A model generated the notes under the pieces. That model ran no database searches and was not told the origin of the DNA. It saw nothing but the letters and a program-made list of their open reading frames with translations. The position numbers were made by a program, and so were the translations under genes. A stretch of 64,000 bases of DNA from Sandaracinaceae bacterium (GTDB lineage Bacteria > Myxococcota_A > Polyangia > Polyangiales > Houyiibacteriaceae), in assembly GCA_016706685.1 (NCBI GenBank), contig JADJJE010000027.1, positions 1 through 64,000 on the forward strand. Reading direction: 5' to 3'. Positions 29,455 to 37,902 of the stretch are shown here, in pieces (position 1 is the stretch's first letter; every line of letters starts with the position of its first letter).

Positions 29455-30625
29455 CCTCTCTCTGCGCCCGGCAGCACGCGGTGCGGTCGCGCTCGGCCTC
29501 GCCGTCACCGGCCTGCTGGCCGGCACCGCGTGGGTGGGCGAGTGGCCCGTCGCGCATGCGCGGCCCGTGACCATCGGCGTCTATCAAGAGCTCCCCTTCG
29601 GCGTGGCCCGCAGTCACCCCAGCGTGACGGATGGCGGGCGCAGCTCGCGGGACGGGCGCAGCACGGCGCGCCTCCCGGTGCGTGAGCCCAGCGTTCGCTA
29701 TCGGGTCGAGGTGGGCGCGCGGCACGTCACGGCGCCCATCGCGCTCACCAACAACACCCTGCTGGCGGTCGCGGCCGACCACGCCGGCTACGTGTTGCTC
29801 GACGGCGCGCTGACACCCGACGGCGCCTCGCTGCGGGGCGCGAGCGGGGTGTCGCTCTCGCCGGAGGGCTTCGTGGTGGCCGAGACCGACGGGCTCGCCT
29901 TCCTGGACAGCCGCCTGCAGGTGCGGGCGCGGGTGCCCGTGGCAGGGCTGAGCGACGCGGCGCCCCTCGTCTTCGCCGATGGCACCGCCGTGGTGAGCGC
30001 GGGGGCGTCACTGCTGCGCGTCGATGCGGCGGGCACGCGGCGGTTCACGGTGCCCGTGGCTTCGCGGGCCCACTCGCCGGTGGCGCGGACGCCCTCCGGG
30101 CGAATCGTGACGGCCACCACCACCGAGCTGCTGTTGCTGGACCAAGACGGGCGCGTGGAGCGCCGCGAACCGCTGGGCGACCATCCCGTGGCGGGCCCGG
30201 CCGTGGGGCTCGACGGCAGCATCTGGGTGATGACCGCCGGGGGCCTCGCCGCGTTCGACGCCGATGGCGCACCACGCGTGCGCGTGCCCTCGCCCACCAG
30301 CGGCCCGCTCACCCACGGCGGCTTGGCCATCGCCACGGACGGCAGCGTGCGTGCGGCCGTGCTGGGGTTCGGGGTGCTCGCGCTCAACGCCTCGGCGGCG
30401 CCGCTGTGGTCCTTCGCGCTCCCGCAGGCGCGCTTCGTGGTGGTGGACGCCGCAGGCGGGTCGCTCGTAGCCACGCACGACGGACTCCTGGTGGCTCTCG
30501 ACGCCGACGGGCAAGAGCGCTGGCGCGCGCGTCTCGACGGCACGCCGCACGCAGCTCCCGTGCTGGGCGTGGACGGCACCGTCTACGTGGGCCTAGAGGG
30601 CGGCTCGTTGGTGGCGCTGCACTAG
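29447..30625 (+). CDS. Exported PQQ-type beta-propeller protein
   Basis: 392 residues, starting 8 bp inside the kinase gene. A signal peptide or anchor is at about 10-35. The rest is a repeat of strands with the outer-blade pattern of PQQ/quinoprotein propellers (GVLALNASAAPLWSF; GLLVALDADGQERWRARLDGTPHAAPVLGVDGTVYVG), about seven blades. No dehydrogenase active-site residues are evident, so it is more likely a binding or scaffold propeller, perhaps working with the periplasmic part of the kinase. The operon position supports that; the substrate is unknown. Confidence 0.8.
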   Translation: MADLSLRPAARGAVALGLAVTGLLAGTAWVGEWPVAHARPVTIGVYQELPFGVARSHPSVTDGGRSSRDGRSTARLPVREPSVRYRVEVGARHVTAPIALTNNTLLAVAADHAGYVLLDGALTPDGASLRGASGVSLSPEGFVVAETDGLAFLDSRLQVRARVPVAGLSDAAPLVFADGTAVVSAGASLLRVDAAGTRRFTVPVASRAHSPVARTPSGRIVTATTTELLLLDQDGRVERREPLGDHPVAGPAVGLDGSIWVMTAGGLAAFDADGAPRVRVPSPTSGPLTHGGLAIATDGSVRAAVLGFGVLALNASAAPLWSFALPQARFVVVDAAGGSLVATHDGLLVALDADGQERWRARLDGTPHAAPVLGVDGTVYVGLEGGSLVALH

Positions 30626-30639
30626 CGGGACACGGTGGC

Positions 30640-31710
30640 ATGAAGATCGAGGCCCTCGACTACGAGCTCCCCGAAGAGCTGATCGCGCAGCACCCCACGG
30701 CGGCGCGTGACGCGGCGCGCCTGCTGGTGCCCTCGCTCGCCGGGACCGCCATGCACCGGAGCATCCGCGACCTGCCCGCGCTGCTCACGCCGGGCCTCAT
30801 CGTGTGGAACGACGCGCGCGTGATCCCGGCACGCCTGCGTGGCGAGCGCCCGAGCGGCGGCAAGGCCGAGCTGCTGCTGCTGGAGCCCGACGCGGACGCT
30901 GCCGCAGGAGCGGGCGCAGCCGAGACGTGGCTGGCCCTCGGGCGCGCCAACAAGCCGCTGCAGGTGGGTCACCAGCTGATGCTGGGAGGTGCGCTGCACG
31001 CCGAGGTGCTGGCGCGCCTCGGGGAAGGGCAGCTGCGTGTGCGGCTCAACCCTCTCGCGCATGAGAGCGTGATGGCCGCGGTGGAGGCCGTGGGGGAGCT
31101 GCCGCTGCCGCCGTACATCGCGCGGGCGCCCGAGAGCACGGACACCGAGCGCTATCAGACCGTGTTCGCGCGCACGCCCGGCGCGGTGGCGGCGCCCACC
31201 GCAGGGCTGCACTTCACGGCCGAGCTGCGCAGCGCGCTCGAGCAGGCGGGGCACGAGTTCGCCTACGTCACGCTGCACGTGGGGCCAGGCACCTTTCGCC
31301 CGGTGAAGAGCCACACGCTGGACGAGCACGTGATGCACCGCGAGCGCTACGACGTGCCCGAGGCCACCGCGGCTGCGCTCCGGCGGGCGCGCGAGCAAGG
31401 TCGCCCCGTGCTGGCGGTGGGCACCACCGTGGTGCGCACCCTCGAGGCGGCGGCCCTCGAGGCCACGGCGGACCAGGTGGTGCGCGCGGGCGCGGGCGAG
31501 ACGGCGCTCTTCATCCGCGGGGCGTATCCCTTCCGCGTGGTGGACTCGCTGGTCACCAACTTCCACTTGCCACGCAGCACGCTGCTGGCTCTGGTCATGG
31601 CCTTCGCGGGCGAGGACGCGCTGCGCGCCGCGTATGCCGAAGCCATCCGGGCCCGGTACCGCTTCTTCAGCTATGGAGACGCCATGCTCTTGCACCGAGC
31701 GCGCCCATGA
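30640..31710 (+). CDS. queA: S-adenosylmethionine:tRNA ribosyltransferase-isomerase
   Basis: 356 residues from MKIEALDYELPEELIAQHP, a diagnostic QueA start. Further family motifs are FNDARVIPARL-like NDARVIPARL, APTAGLHFT, YVTLHVGPGTF and VTNFHLPRSTLLALVMAF. The enzyme transfers the ribose of SAM onto 7-aminomethyl-7-deazaguanine at tRNA position 34 to make epoxyqueuosine. It overlaps tgt by 4 bp (ATGA), so the two queuosine enzymes are coupled. Cytosolic. Confidence 0.97.
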   Translation: MKIEALDYELPEELIAQHPTAARDAARLLVPSLAGTAMHRSIRDLPALLTPGLIVWNDARVIPARLRGERPSGGKAELLLLEPDADAAAGAGAAETWLALGRANKPLQVGHQLMLGGALHAEVLARLGEGQLRVRLNPLAHESVMAAVEAVGELPLPPYIARAPESTDTERYQTVFARTPGAVAAPTAGLHFTAELRSALEQAGHEFAYVTLHVGPGTFRPVKSHTLDEHVMHRERYDVPEATAAALRRAREQGRPVLAVGTTVVRTLEAAALEATADQVVRAGAGETALFIRGAYPFRVVDSLVTNFHLPRSTLLALVMAFAGEDALRAAYAEAIRARYRFFSYGDAMLLHRARP

Positions 31711-32858
31711 GCGTCCACGCGCTGCCCACCCAGGGGTTCTCGTTCGAGGTGAGCGCCACCGACGGCGCCGCGCGGCGTGGTCGCTTCCAGACGCCGCGCG
31801 CGGTCATCGAGACGCCGGTCTTCATGCCCGTGGGCACGCAGGCCAGCGTCAAGGGCCTCACCCCCATCGAGGTGGAGGAGACCGGCGCGCGCATCATCCT
31901 GGCCAACACCTATCACCTCTGGCTGCGCCCGGGCCCGGAGCTCATCGACCGCTTCGGCGGGACCCCACGCTTCATGGGCTGGAAGCACGCCATGCTCACC
32001 GACAGCGGTGGCTTCCAGGTGTTCTCGCTCGCGTCGCGCCGCAAGATCGACGACGACGGCGTGACCTTCCGCTCGCACCTCACGGGCGAGGCCAAGCGCC
32101 TCACGCCGGAGGAGTCCATGCGCGTGCAGCGCCTGCTGGCCGCCGACGTGGCCATGGTGCTGGACGTGTGCCCGCCGGGGGCCGCCGAGCGCCGCGAGAT
32201 CGAGCAGGCCATGCGGCTCACCACCGCCTGGGCCAGCCGCTGCCTCGCGGCTCCTGCCGCCGACGGGCAGGCGCGCTTCGGCATCGTGCAGGGGGGTGTG
32301 CACGCGGACCTGCGTCGCGCCCACTTGGACGACATCGCGGCGCTGCCCTTCGACGGCTTCGCCATGGGTGGCTTCTCCGTGGGTGAGCCCATCCAGACCA
32401 TGTACGAGCTGCTCGAGACGCTGGGGCCCGCCATGCCCGCCGACCGGCCGCGCTACTTGATGGGCGTGGGCACGCCCTATGATCTCATCGAGGCGGTCGG
32501 GTCGGGCATCGACCTGTTCGACTGCGTGCTCCCCACGCGCAACGCGCGCAACGGCCAGGCGCTCACGTGGCACGGTCGGGTGAACATCAAGCAGGCGCGC
32601 CACACCGAGGACGAGGCCCCGCTCGACCCGGACTGCGCCTGCCCCGTGTGCGCCACGTTCTCGCGCGGCTACCTGCGGCACCTGCAGAAGGCCAACGAGA
32701 TGCTGCTGCCGCGCCTGCTCACGCACCACAACCTGTTCTTCTACGGCGAGCTCATGCGCGCCGCGCGAGGCGCCATCGAGGCCGGCGACTACCGCGCCTG
32801 GGCATCGCGCACGGTGCAGAAGATGCGCGCCGGCGACGAGATCGAAGCCCCGCGCTGA
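31707..32858 (+). CDS. tgt: tRNA-guanine transglycosylase
   Basis: 383 residues. The enzyme swaps guanine-34 for preQ1 in the GUN-anticodon tRNAs. Motifs include ETPVFMPVGTQASVKG, DSGGFQVFSL with the catalytic Asp, the GFAMGGFSVGEP segment, and the zinc site CACPVCATFSRGYLRHL near 310-326. Its length matches bacterial Tgt. The coupled queA start overlap makes an operon for the last steps of queuosine synthesis. Confidence 0.97.
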   Translation: MSVHALPTQGFSFEVSATDGAARRGRFQTPRAVIETPVFMPVGTQASVKGLTPIEVEETGARIILANTYHLWLRPGPELIDRFGGTPRFMGWKHAMLTDSGGFQVFSLASRRKIDDDGVTFRSHLTGEAKRLTPEESMRVQRLLAADVAMVLDVCPPGAAERREIEQAMRLTTAWASRCLAAPAADGQARFGIVQGGVHADLRRAHLDDIAALPFDGFAMGGFSVGEPIQTMYELLETLGPAMPADRPRYLMGVGTPYDLIEAVGSGIDLFDCVLPTRNARNGQALTWHGRVNIKQARHTEDEAPLDPDCACPVCATFSRGYLRHLQKANEMLLPRLLTHHNLFFYGELMRAARGAIEAGDYRAWASRTVQKMRAGDEIEAPR

Positions 32859-32879
32859 CCCCCGCGCGGGTGCAGGCCG

Positions 32880-33803
32880 CTACGGTGGAGGGGCGCCCAA
32901 CCGCTCGGTCTGCCCCGCCACGGGCAAGAGCGTGACGCGGCCCGTGGCGTAAGCGCGCGAGAGGTCCTGCGACAGGAGCGCGACCGGCAACGAGGTGGCC
33001 GTGGCGAGCTCGCCACGCAGCATCACGGGGCTGAGCGCCTCCTCGGGATCGATAGCGGGCCGCGTGCAGTCCACCATCACGCGCAGCGGCGTGTCGCGCG
33101 GCAGCACGTCCACGTCGAGGTGCAGCGCCATGCGCGTGGTGTAGAGCTTGGCCTGCCACACCACGCCCATGCCGATGGCCCCCAGCCAGTCGAGCACGAT
33201 GCAGGTGAACGCGGCGTCGAGCGTTCCGTCGGGACGCAGGGCCGAGCTCAGTTCGTTGCCGGGGATGGCGAAGAACTCGTGGGTGAGGTCCAGATAGCAG
33301 GCGCTGCGATGCGCGGTGACCGGGAACGACCCCCGGATGCTCAGCGTGCGCGCGGGCTCGCTCTGGCACTGCTCGAAGACGGCGCGAAAGGGCGCGGCGG
33401 CGTCCCTTCCGAGAGGGGCAGCGCTCCGGGCGTGCGCGTCCAGCTTGGGGGTGTCCGAGAAGCGCGTGTGCAGCGCGAAGCCGCCCGCGCTCTCCGTGTA
33501 CGTGCCTTCGAAGGTGAGCGCCGTCTCGAGGGGCAGGGCGCGCTCGAGGCGCATGTCCAGCTCGAGCGGGAAGGCCTGGGTGAGCGCGCCGGGCCCGCGC
33601 AGGGCGCGCAGGATGGAGAGCACGCGCGCATAGGCATGCAGACCGCCGTGCAAGCGCCCTGGGGGGCCCGCCAGCGCTTCGCCGAAGAACGCGTCACCGC
33701 GGAACGCCCCTTGCTCGTTCGCAGCGAGCGGTGCGCCGTGGCCGATGCACACGTCGAGCGCGCTGCGGAGGGCCTCCCGCGTGGGGACTGTACGAGCACT
33801 CAT
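32880..33803 (-). CDS. Hot-dog-fold thioesterase-like hypothetical protein
   Basis: 307 residues from MSARTVPTREALRSAL. The segment GRLHGGLHAYARVLSILRAL (about residues 50-70) has the HGG plus long central helix of hot-dog thioesterases, and alternating strands follow. A second copy of the pattern may be present (DAAFTCIVLDWLGAIGMGVVWQAKLY). No catalytic residues can be assigned with confidence, and no family was recognised by name. It is divergent from the kinase pair. Confidence 0.55.
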   Translation of the reverse strand: MSARTVPTREALRSALDVCIGHGAPLAANEQGAFRGDAFFGEALAGPPGRLHGGLHAYARVLSILRALRGPGALTQAFPLELDMRLERALPLETALTFEGTYTESAGGFALHTRFSDTPKLDAHARSAAPLGRDAAAPFRAVFEQCQSEPARTLSIRGSFPVTAHRSACYLDLTHEFFAIPGNELSSALRPDGTLDAAFTCIVLDWLGAIGMGVVWQAKLYTTRMALHLDVDVLPRDTPLRVMVDCTRPAIDPEEALSPVMLRGELATATSLPVALLSQDLSRAYATGRVTLLPVAGQTERLGAPPP

Positions 33804-33865
33804 GCTGGGTGGTAGCGCGTCTCCGCCGCCGGCGCATGCGCGGGTGTTGTACGCTGCGAGGGCCG

Positions 33866-35830
33866 ATGCCCCCCGCTTCGACGACGGGTCGCGAGACCCC
33901 CACGGACATGACCGCGCCGCCGGGCGCCGAGGTCGCCTTCGCGGGCAGCACCGTTCCGCCCGCACTCATGGAACGCTGGCGCGAGCTCACCGTGAACGCT
34001 CCGCTCGGCGACCTGGACCCGACCCTCGGGCGGGTCACGGAGGACCTCACGCCCGGGGCGCTGGCGGACGTTCCAGAAGGCGTGGTCGCGCTGGGCGACC
34101 CGATCGCGCGCGGTGGCATGGGCGAGGTGCGCCGCGGGACTCAGCACCGCCTGCGGCGCGAGGTGGCGGTCAAGCGTGCCCTGCGGGAGACGGCGGCCGC
34201 TGGGCGGGGCGCCATGCTGCGCGAGGCGTGGGTGGCGGCGTCACTCGAGCACCCCAACATCCTGCCGATTCACACGCTGTCGCGGGAGGGCGACGAGCCG
34301 CTCATCGTCATGAAGCGCGTGGAGGGCCGCGTGTGGAGCGACATCCTCGAGGACGAGCGCGATCCCGCGGCCCCAGGCTTCCGCGTGTCGCGACCATCCG
34401 TGAGCGGCATGGGCGACCGCTGGGTGGCGCCCCTGCAGGTGCTCATCGAGGTCTGCCGCGCGGTGCACTTCGCTCACACCCGGGGCGTGCTGCACCTGGA
34501 CATCAAGCCGGACAACGTGATGGTGGGCGAGCACGGCGAGGTGGTGCTGCTGGACTGGGGCCTGGCCACGGCGTTCGACCCGCGCATTGCGCCGTCGTTC
34601 CTGCGTCCGCGCGAGAGCATCGAGGCGGTGTGTGGCACCCCGGGCTACCTCTCCCCCGAGCAGGCCGAGGGCATCGGCAGCGCGCTCACGCCCGCGACGG
34701 ACGTCTACCTGCTGGGCGCGGTGCTCTACGAGGTGCTCACGGGGCAGCTCCTCCACCCCGGCCCGGTGGTGAAGTCGCTGCTCAGCTCACACCGCGCCGA
34801 GCCGCCGGTGCTGGGCGACGACGTGCCTGCCGAGCTGCGCGAGCTGACGTTGCGGGCGCTCGCGCGGGACCCCCGCGATCGCTTCCCCGACGTTACGAGC
34901 TTTCGACAGGCGCTCGAGGCCTTCCTCGCCCACCGTCCGGCGCTGGCCCTGACCGCGCGCGGCGATGGCTTGCTCGCGGCGCTGCTCGCCTCGCCCCAGT
35001 TCTCGGGCGAGGATGACGATCTCTCGGCCGAGGTCTCCATCGACGCGTGCCGCTTTGCGTACCAGCAGGCGCTCCGGTTGTGGCCCGAGTCGCGCACGGC
35101 CAGCGCGGGGCTCGCGCGGCTCTCCGAGTGGCTGCTGAACCGCGCGGAGGCACGCATCGACGCCAACGGCGGGCGCGCCGCGTTGGACGATCACCCCGCG
35201 CCGGGGCCCGAGCTGCGGCAGCGCCTCGCTGCCCTCGAGCAGGCTAGCGTGGACGATGGACACCGCCTGGTGCGCCTCCGTGCGCTGTCGGCCGACGAGG
35301 ACGTGGAGACGTATCGCCGCGTGCGCATCGGCCTCGCTGCCGGAGGGGGTGCGCTCTGGCTCCTATGGAACCTGTGCGCGGGGTGGCTCGACCGGAGTGG
35401 CATCCTGCCCCTCACCCACGCCGCCCTGCTGGCCAACGTCTGCTTGGCGGCGCTGAGCTTCGGGCTCTTCATGGCGCTCGGGGGCCACCGCTCGCTGCTG
35501 AGCACGGCCGTGAACCGGCGCGCCCTCACGGTCATCCTCGCCACCTTCGGCCAGACGTTCGTGTTGTGGACGGGCGCTTGGCTGCTGGACGTGCCTCCGC
35601 GCTCGGCGGCCGCGCTGGCTGGCGCGGCGTACCTGCTGGCGGCGCTGGCGGTGGCAGCCATCCTGGACGCGCGCACCTGGTGGGTGTCGCTGCTCATGCT
35701 CGTCCCGGCCATGGGGGGGGCGCTCATGCCGGCGTACACCTTCGAGTGGACCGCGCTGCTCGGGCCGTTGGGTGGCGCAGGCCTGGCGTATCTGTGGTGG
35801 CAACCCGCGCGCGCGGAGGAGGCCACGTGA
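33866..35830 (+). CDS. Membrane Ser/Thr kinase, HLD/DWG variant (first of pair)
   Basis: 654 residues. Start MPPASTTGRETPTDM is chosen because a TACGCT box (33850-33855) lies 10 nt upstream. Kinase at about 75-345: variant glycine loop IARGGMGEV, Lys103 in VAVK, HLDIKPDN at 210-217 (Arg of HRD replaced by Leu) and DWGLA at 230-234 (Trp for Phe in DFG). A helical linker follows, then four or more membrane helices between about 490 and 640. Non-RD kinases of this type are usually not switched on by activation-loop phosphorylation. It overlaps the next kinase by 4 bp (GTGA). Confidence 0.88.
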   Translation: MPPASTTGRETPTDMTAPPGAEVAFAGSTVPPALMERWRELTVNAPLGDLDPTLGRVTEDLTPGALADVPEGVVALGDPIARGGMGEVRRGTQHRLRREVAVKRALRETAAAGRGAMLREAWVAASLEHPNILPIHTLSREGDEPLIVMKRVEGRVWSDILEDERDPAAPGFRVSRPSVSGMGDRWVAPLQVLIEVCRAVHFAHTRGVLHLDIKPDNVMVGEHGEVVLLDWGLATAFDPRIAPSFLRPRESIEAVCGTPGYLSPEQAEGIGSALTPATDVYLLGAVLYEVLTGQLLHPGPVVKSLLSSHRAEPPVLGDDVPAELRELTLRALARDPRDRFPDVTSFRQALEAFLAHRPALALTARGDGLLAALLASPQFSGEDDDLSAEVSIDACRFAYQQALRLWPESRTASAGLARLSEWLLNRAEARIDANGGRAALDDHPAPGPELRQRLAALEQASVDDGHRLVRLRALSADEDVETYRRVRIGLAAGGGALWLLWNLCAGWLDRSGILPLTHAALLANVCLAALSFGLFMALGGHRSLLSTAVNRRALTVILATFGQTFVLWTGAWLLDVPPRSAAALAGAAYLLAALAVAAILDARTWWVSLLMLVPAMGGALMPAYTFEWTALLGPLGGAGLAYLWWQPARAEEAT

Positions 35831-37803
35831 GCGCGCAGGACACCAGCGCCAGCATCCGCAGGACGCTCGCCACCATCGACTCCGGCTCGCTGGTCAACGT
35901 CTGGCGCGAGCACGGCATACGCACCGATGACCTGGTGCCGGACTCGCGTGGCACCATCGGGCGCCCGAGCGTAGGCGACTCGCTCACCCTCGACGGCCTC
36001 ACGCGTGGTGAGCTGTCCGTGCTGGGCAACCCCGAAGAGGGCGGCGTGGTGCAGGGCGAGGTCATCGGCTCCGGCGGCATGGGCGTGGTCCGCGAGGGCA
36101 CACAGCTGGTGCTGCGGCGATCCGTCGCGGTGAAGCAGGTGCACCCCGACGCCTCACCCGCCCGCGAGCTGCGTCTGGCCGCGTTCCTGCGCGAAGCGTG
36201 GGTCAGCGCCAACCTCGAGCACCCCAACATCATCCCGGTGCACACGCTGTGCAGCGACCACGGCGACCCGCTGCTGGTCATGAAGCGCGTGGAGGGCGTG
36301 TCGTGGCGCACGCTGCTCGACCAGCCCGAGCTGGCGCCCGCCTATGGCGTGGACCCGCGCGACCCACTGACGTCGCATCTGCGCGTGCTGGTGCGGGTGT
36401 GTCGCGCCGTCCACTTTGCCCATACCCGCGGGGTGCTGCACCTCGACCTCAAGCCCGACAACGTGATGGTGGGGCGTCACGGCGAGGTCTACCTGCTGGA
36501 CTGGGGTCTGGCCGCGGGGTTTCGCGATGGTGCCGCCTCTTTCCTGCCGCGCACGCGTGACCTGCACGCCGTGGTGGGGACGCCCGGCTACCTGTCCCCG
36601 GAGCAAGCCGCTGGCCTCGGCAGCGTGTTCGGGCCCGAGACGGACGTCTTCCTGTTGGGCGCGCTTCTGCATCGGGTGGTCACGGGCGTCATGCCCTACC
36701 ACGGCACCACCCTCATGGAGGCCCTCGGACAGGCCTTCGCGTGTGCGCCACGCGAGTACGGCGCCGACGTCCCCAAAGAGCTGGCCGACATTCTGCAGCG
36801 CGCGATGGCGCGTTCCATCGACGAGCGCTACGCGACGGTGACCGACTTCCGCCTGGCCCTCGAGCACTTCCTCGAGCACCGCGACGTCAACGGCCTGCTG
36901 GACGAGTCGTTTACCCGGCTGGACGTGCTCGCGCAGGACCTCTCGCGCGCCGAGCCCCAGCCACGTGACGCTAGCGCGCTGCGGCGGCTGGAGAACGAGT
37001 GCCGCTTCGGGCTCGAGGAGGCGCTCGGCCGCTGGCCCGACAACACCCGTGCGCAAGAGGGCATTCACGAGCTGGCGCGCCTCAGCGTGCGTCGTGCGCT
37101 CCGGGCGGGGGACTGGCGTGCCGCCGCCGCCGCGCTCGAGCGCTTGCCCGCGCCGGACAGCGACCTCCTCGACCAAGTGGCAACAGCTCGCGATCACGCG
37201 CAGTCCATGGCGCGGGAGCGGGCCATCCTCGAGGATCTCGGCTCGCACGAGGACATGCTGCGGTTCGCCGATGTGCGCTCGAAGGTGTGCGCGTTCATCT
37301 CCATCGGATGGAGCGTCTGGTTCTTCGCGGTGGGAGCGACCATCCGCGCGGGGACCGTGCCGCTGACGTACGCCGCGCTGCTCACCAACGCGGTGCTCAC
37401 CTGCGTGATCTACGGCGGCATCGTCTTTGGCGTCCGCAAGACGCTGCACTCCACCCAGATCGACCGCCGCGTCATCTGGCTGCTGGCGGTGTGCTTCTTG
37501 GACGCCGGCATCGTGTGGCTGTTCGCCATGTTTCTCGAGCTCCCACCGCTGCATGCCGTGGCCTTGAGCTCGTCGGTCTACGTCTTCTTCTTCGTCGCCA
37601 CGGCCACGGTCATCGACCGGCGCCTGGCGTGGATCGCACCCGTGCTCGCGCCCGTGGCGCTGCTGCCCTTCCTCGACGTCGAGCGCGTGTTCGAGTGGCA
37701 GGGCGCCTACGTGCTGCTGGGGGGCATCACGCTCAGCCTGATCTGGCGTCGGGACGCTCGCTCGGCGCGGGAACGGCAGGCGTTGGACCGGCGGGGCGCA
37801 TGA
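35827..37803 (+). CDS. Membrane Ser/Thr kinase, HLD/DWG variant (second of pair)
   Basis: 658 residues, GTG start in a GTGA overlap with the preceding kinase. Kinase at about 75-345 with normal loop IGSGGMGVV, Lys103, HLDLKPDN at 205-212 and DWGLA at 225-229, then a linker and four to five C-terminal membrane helices from about 490. Sequence blocks match the upstream kinase closely (RGVLHLD.KPDNVMVG; VVGTPGYLSPEQA), so the pair arose by tandem duplication. Both likely phosphorylate membrane or cytosolic partners that cannot be named here. Confidence 0.88.
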   Translation: MSAQDTSASIRRTLATIDSGSLVNVWREHGIRTDDLVPDSRGTIGRPSVGDSLTLDGLTRGELSVLGNPEEGGVVQGEVIGSGGMGVVREGTQLVLRRSVAVKQVHPDASPARELRLAAFLREAWVSANLEHPNIIPVHTLCSDHGDPLLVMKRVEGVSWRTLLDQPELAPAYGVDPRDPLTSHLRVLVRVCRAVHFAHTRGVLHLDLKPDNVMVGRHGEVYLLDWGLAAGFRDGAASFLPRTRDLHAVVGTPGYLSPEQAAGLGSVFGPETDVFLLGALLHRVVTGVMPYHGTTLMEALGQAFACAPREYGADVPKELADILQRAMARSIDERYATVTDFRLALEHFLEHRDVNGLLDESFTRLDVLAQDLSRAEPQPRDASALRRLENECRFGLEEALGRWPDNTRAQEGIHELARLSVRRALRAGDWRAAAAALERLPAPDSDLLDQVATARDHAQSMARERAILEDLGSHEDMLRFADVRSKVCAFISIGWSVWFFAVGATIRAGTVPLTYAALLTNAVLTCVIYGGIVFGVRKTLHSTQIDRRVIWLLAVCFLDAGIVWLFAMFLELPPLHAVALSSSVYVFFFVATATVIDRRLAWIAPVLAPVALLPFLDVERVFEWQGAYVLLGGITLSLIWRRDARSARERQALDRRGA

Positions 37804-37887
37804 AGCTCGCACCTCGGTTTGACCCCTCGGCCCGAGACGCTATACGGACGGCTCCCTGCGCGTGGTCACCGTCGGCTACGCCGAGCT

Positions 37888-37902
37888 GGAGGTAGCGTTT
37901 TG
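37888..37902 (+). promoter_or_regulatory. Strong Shine-Dalgarno defining a TTG start for purH
   Basis: GGAGG at 37888-37892 lies 7 nt before TTG at 37900. No ATG or GTG fits the PurH N-terminus (MRIERALVSVSDKTG), so this site fixes the rare start codon. Confidence 0.8.

Noticed and set aside
26422..29574. Minus-strand open frame of 1050 codons
   Set aside because: It lies opposite two clear genes (the RTMLG protein and the kinase), has His/Arg/Val-rich low-complexity translation and no family motif; in GC-rich DNA such antisense frames are expected.
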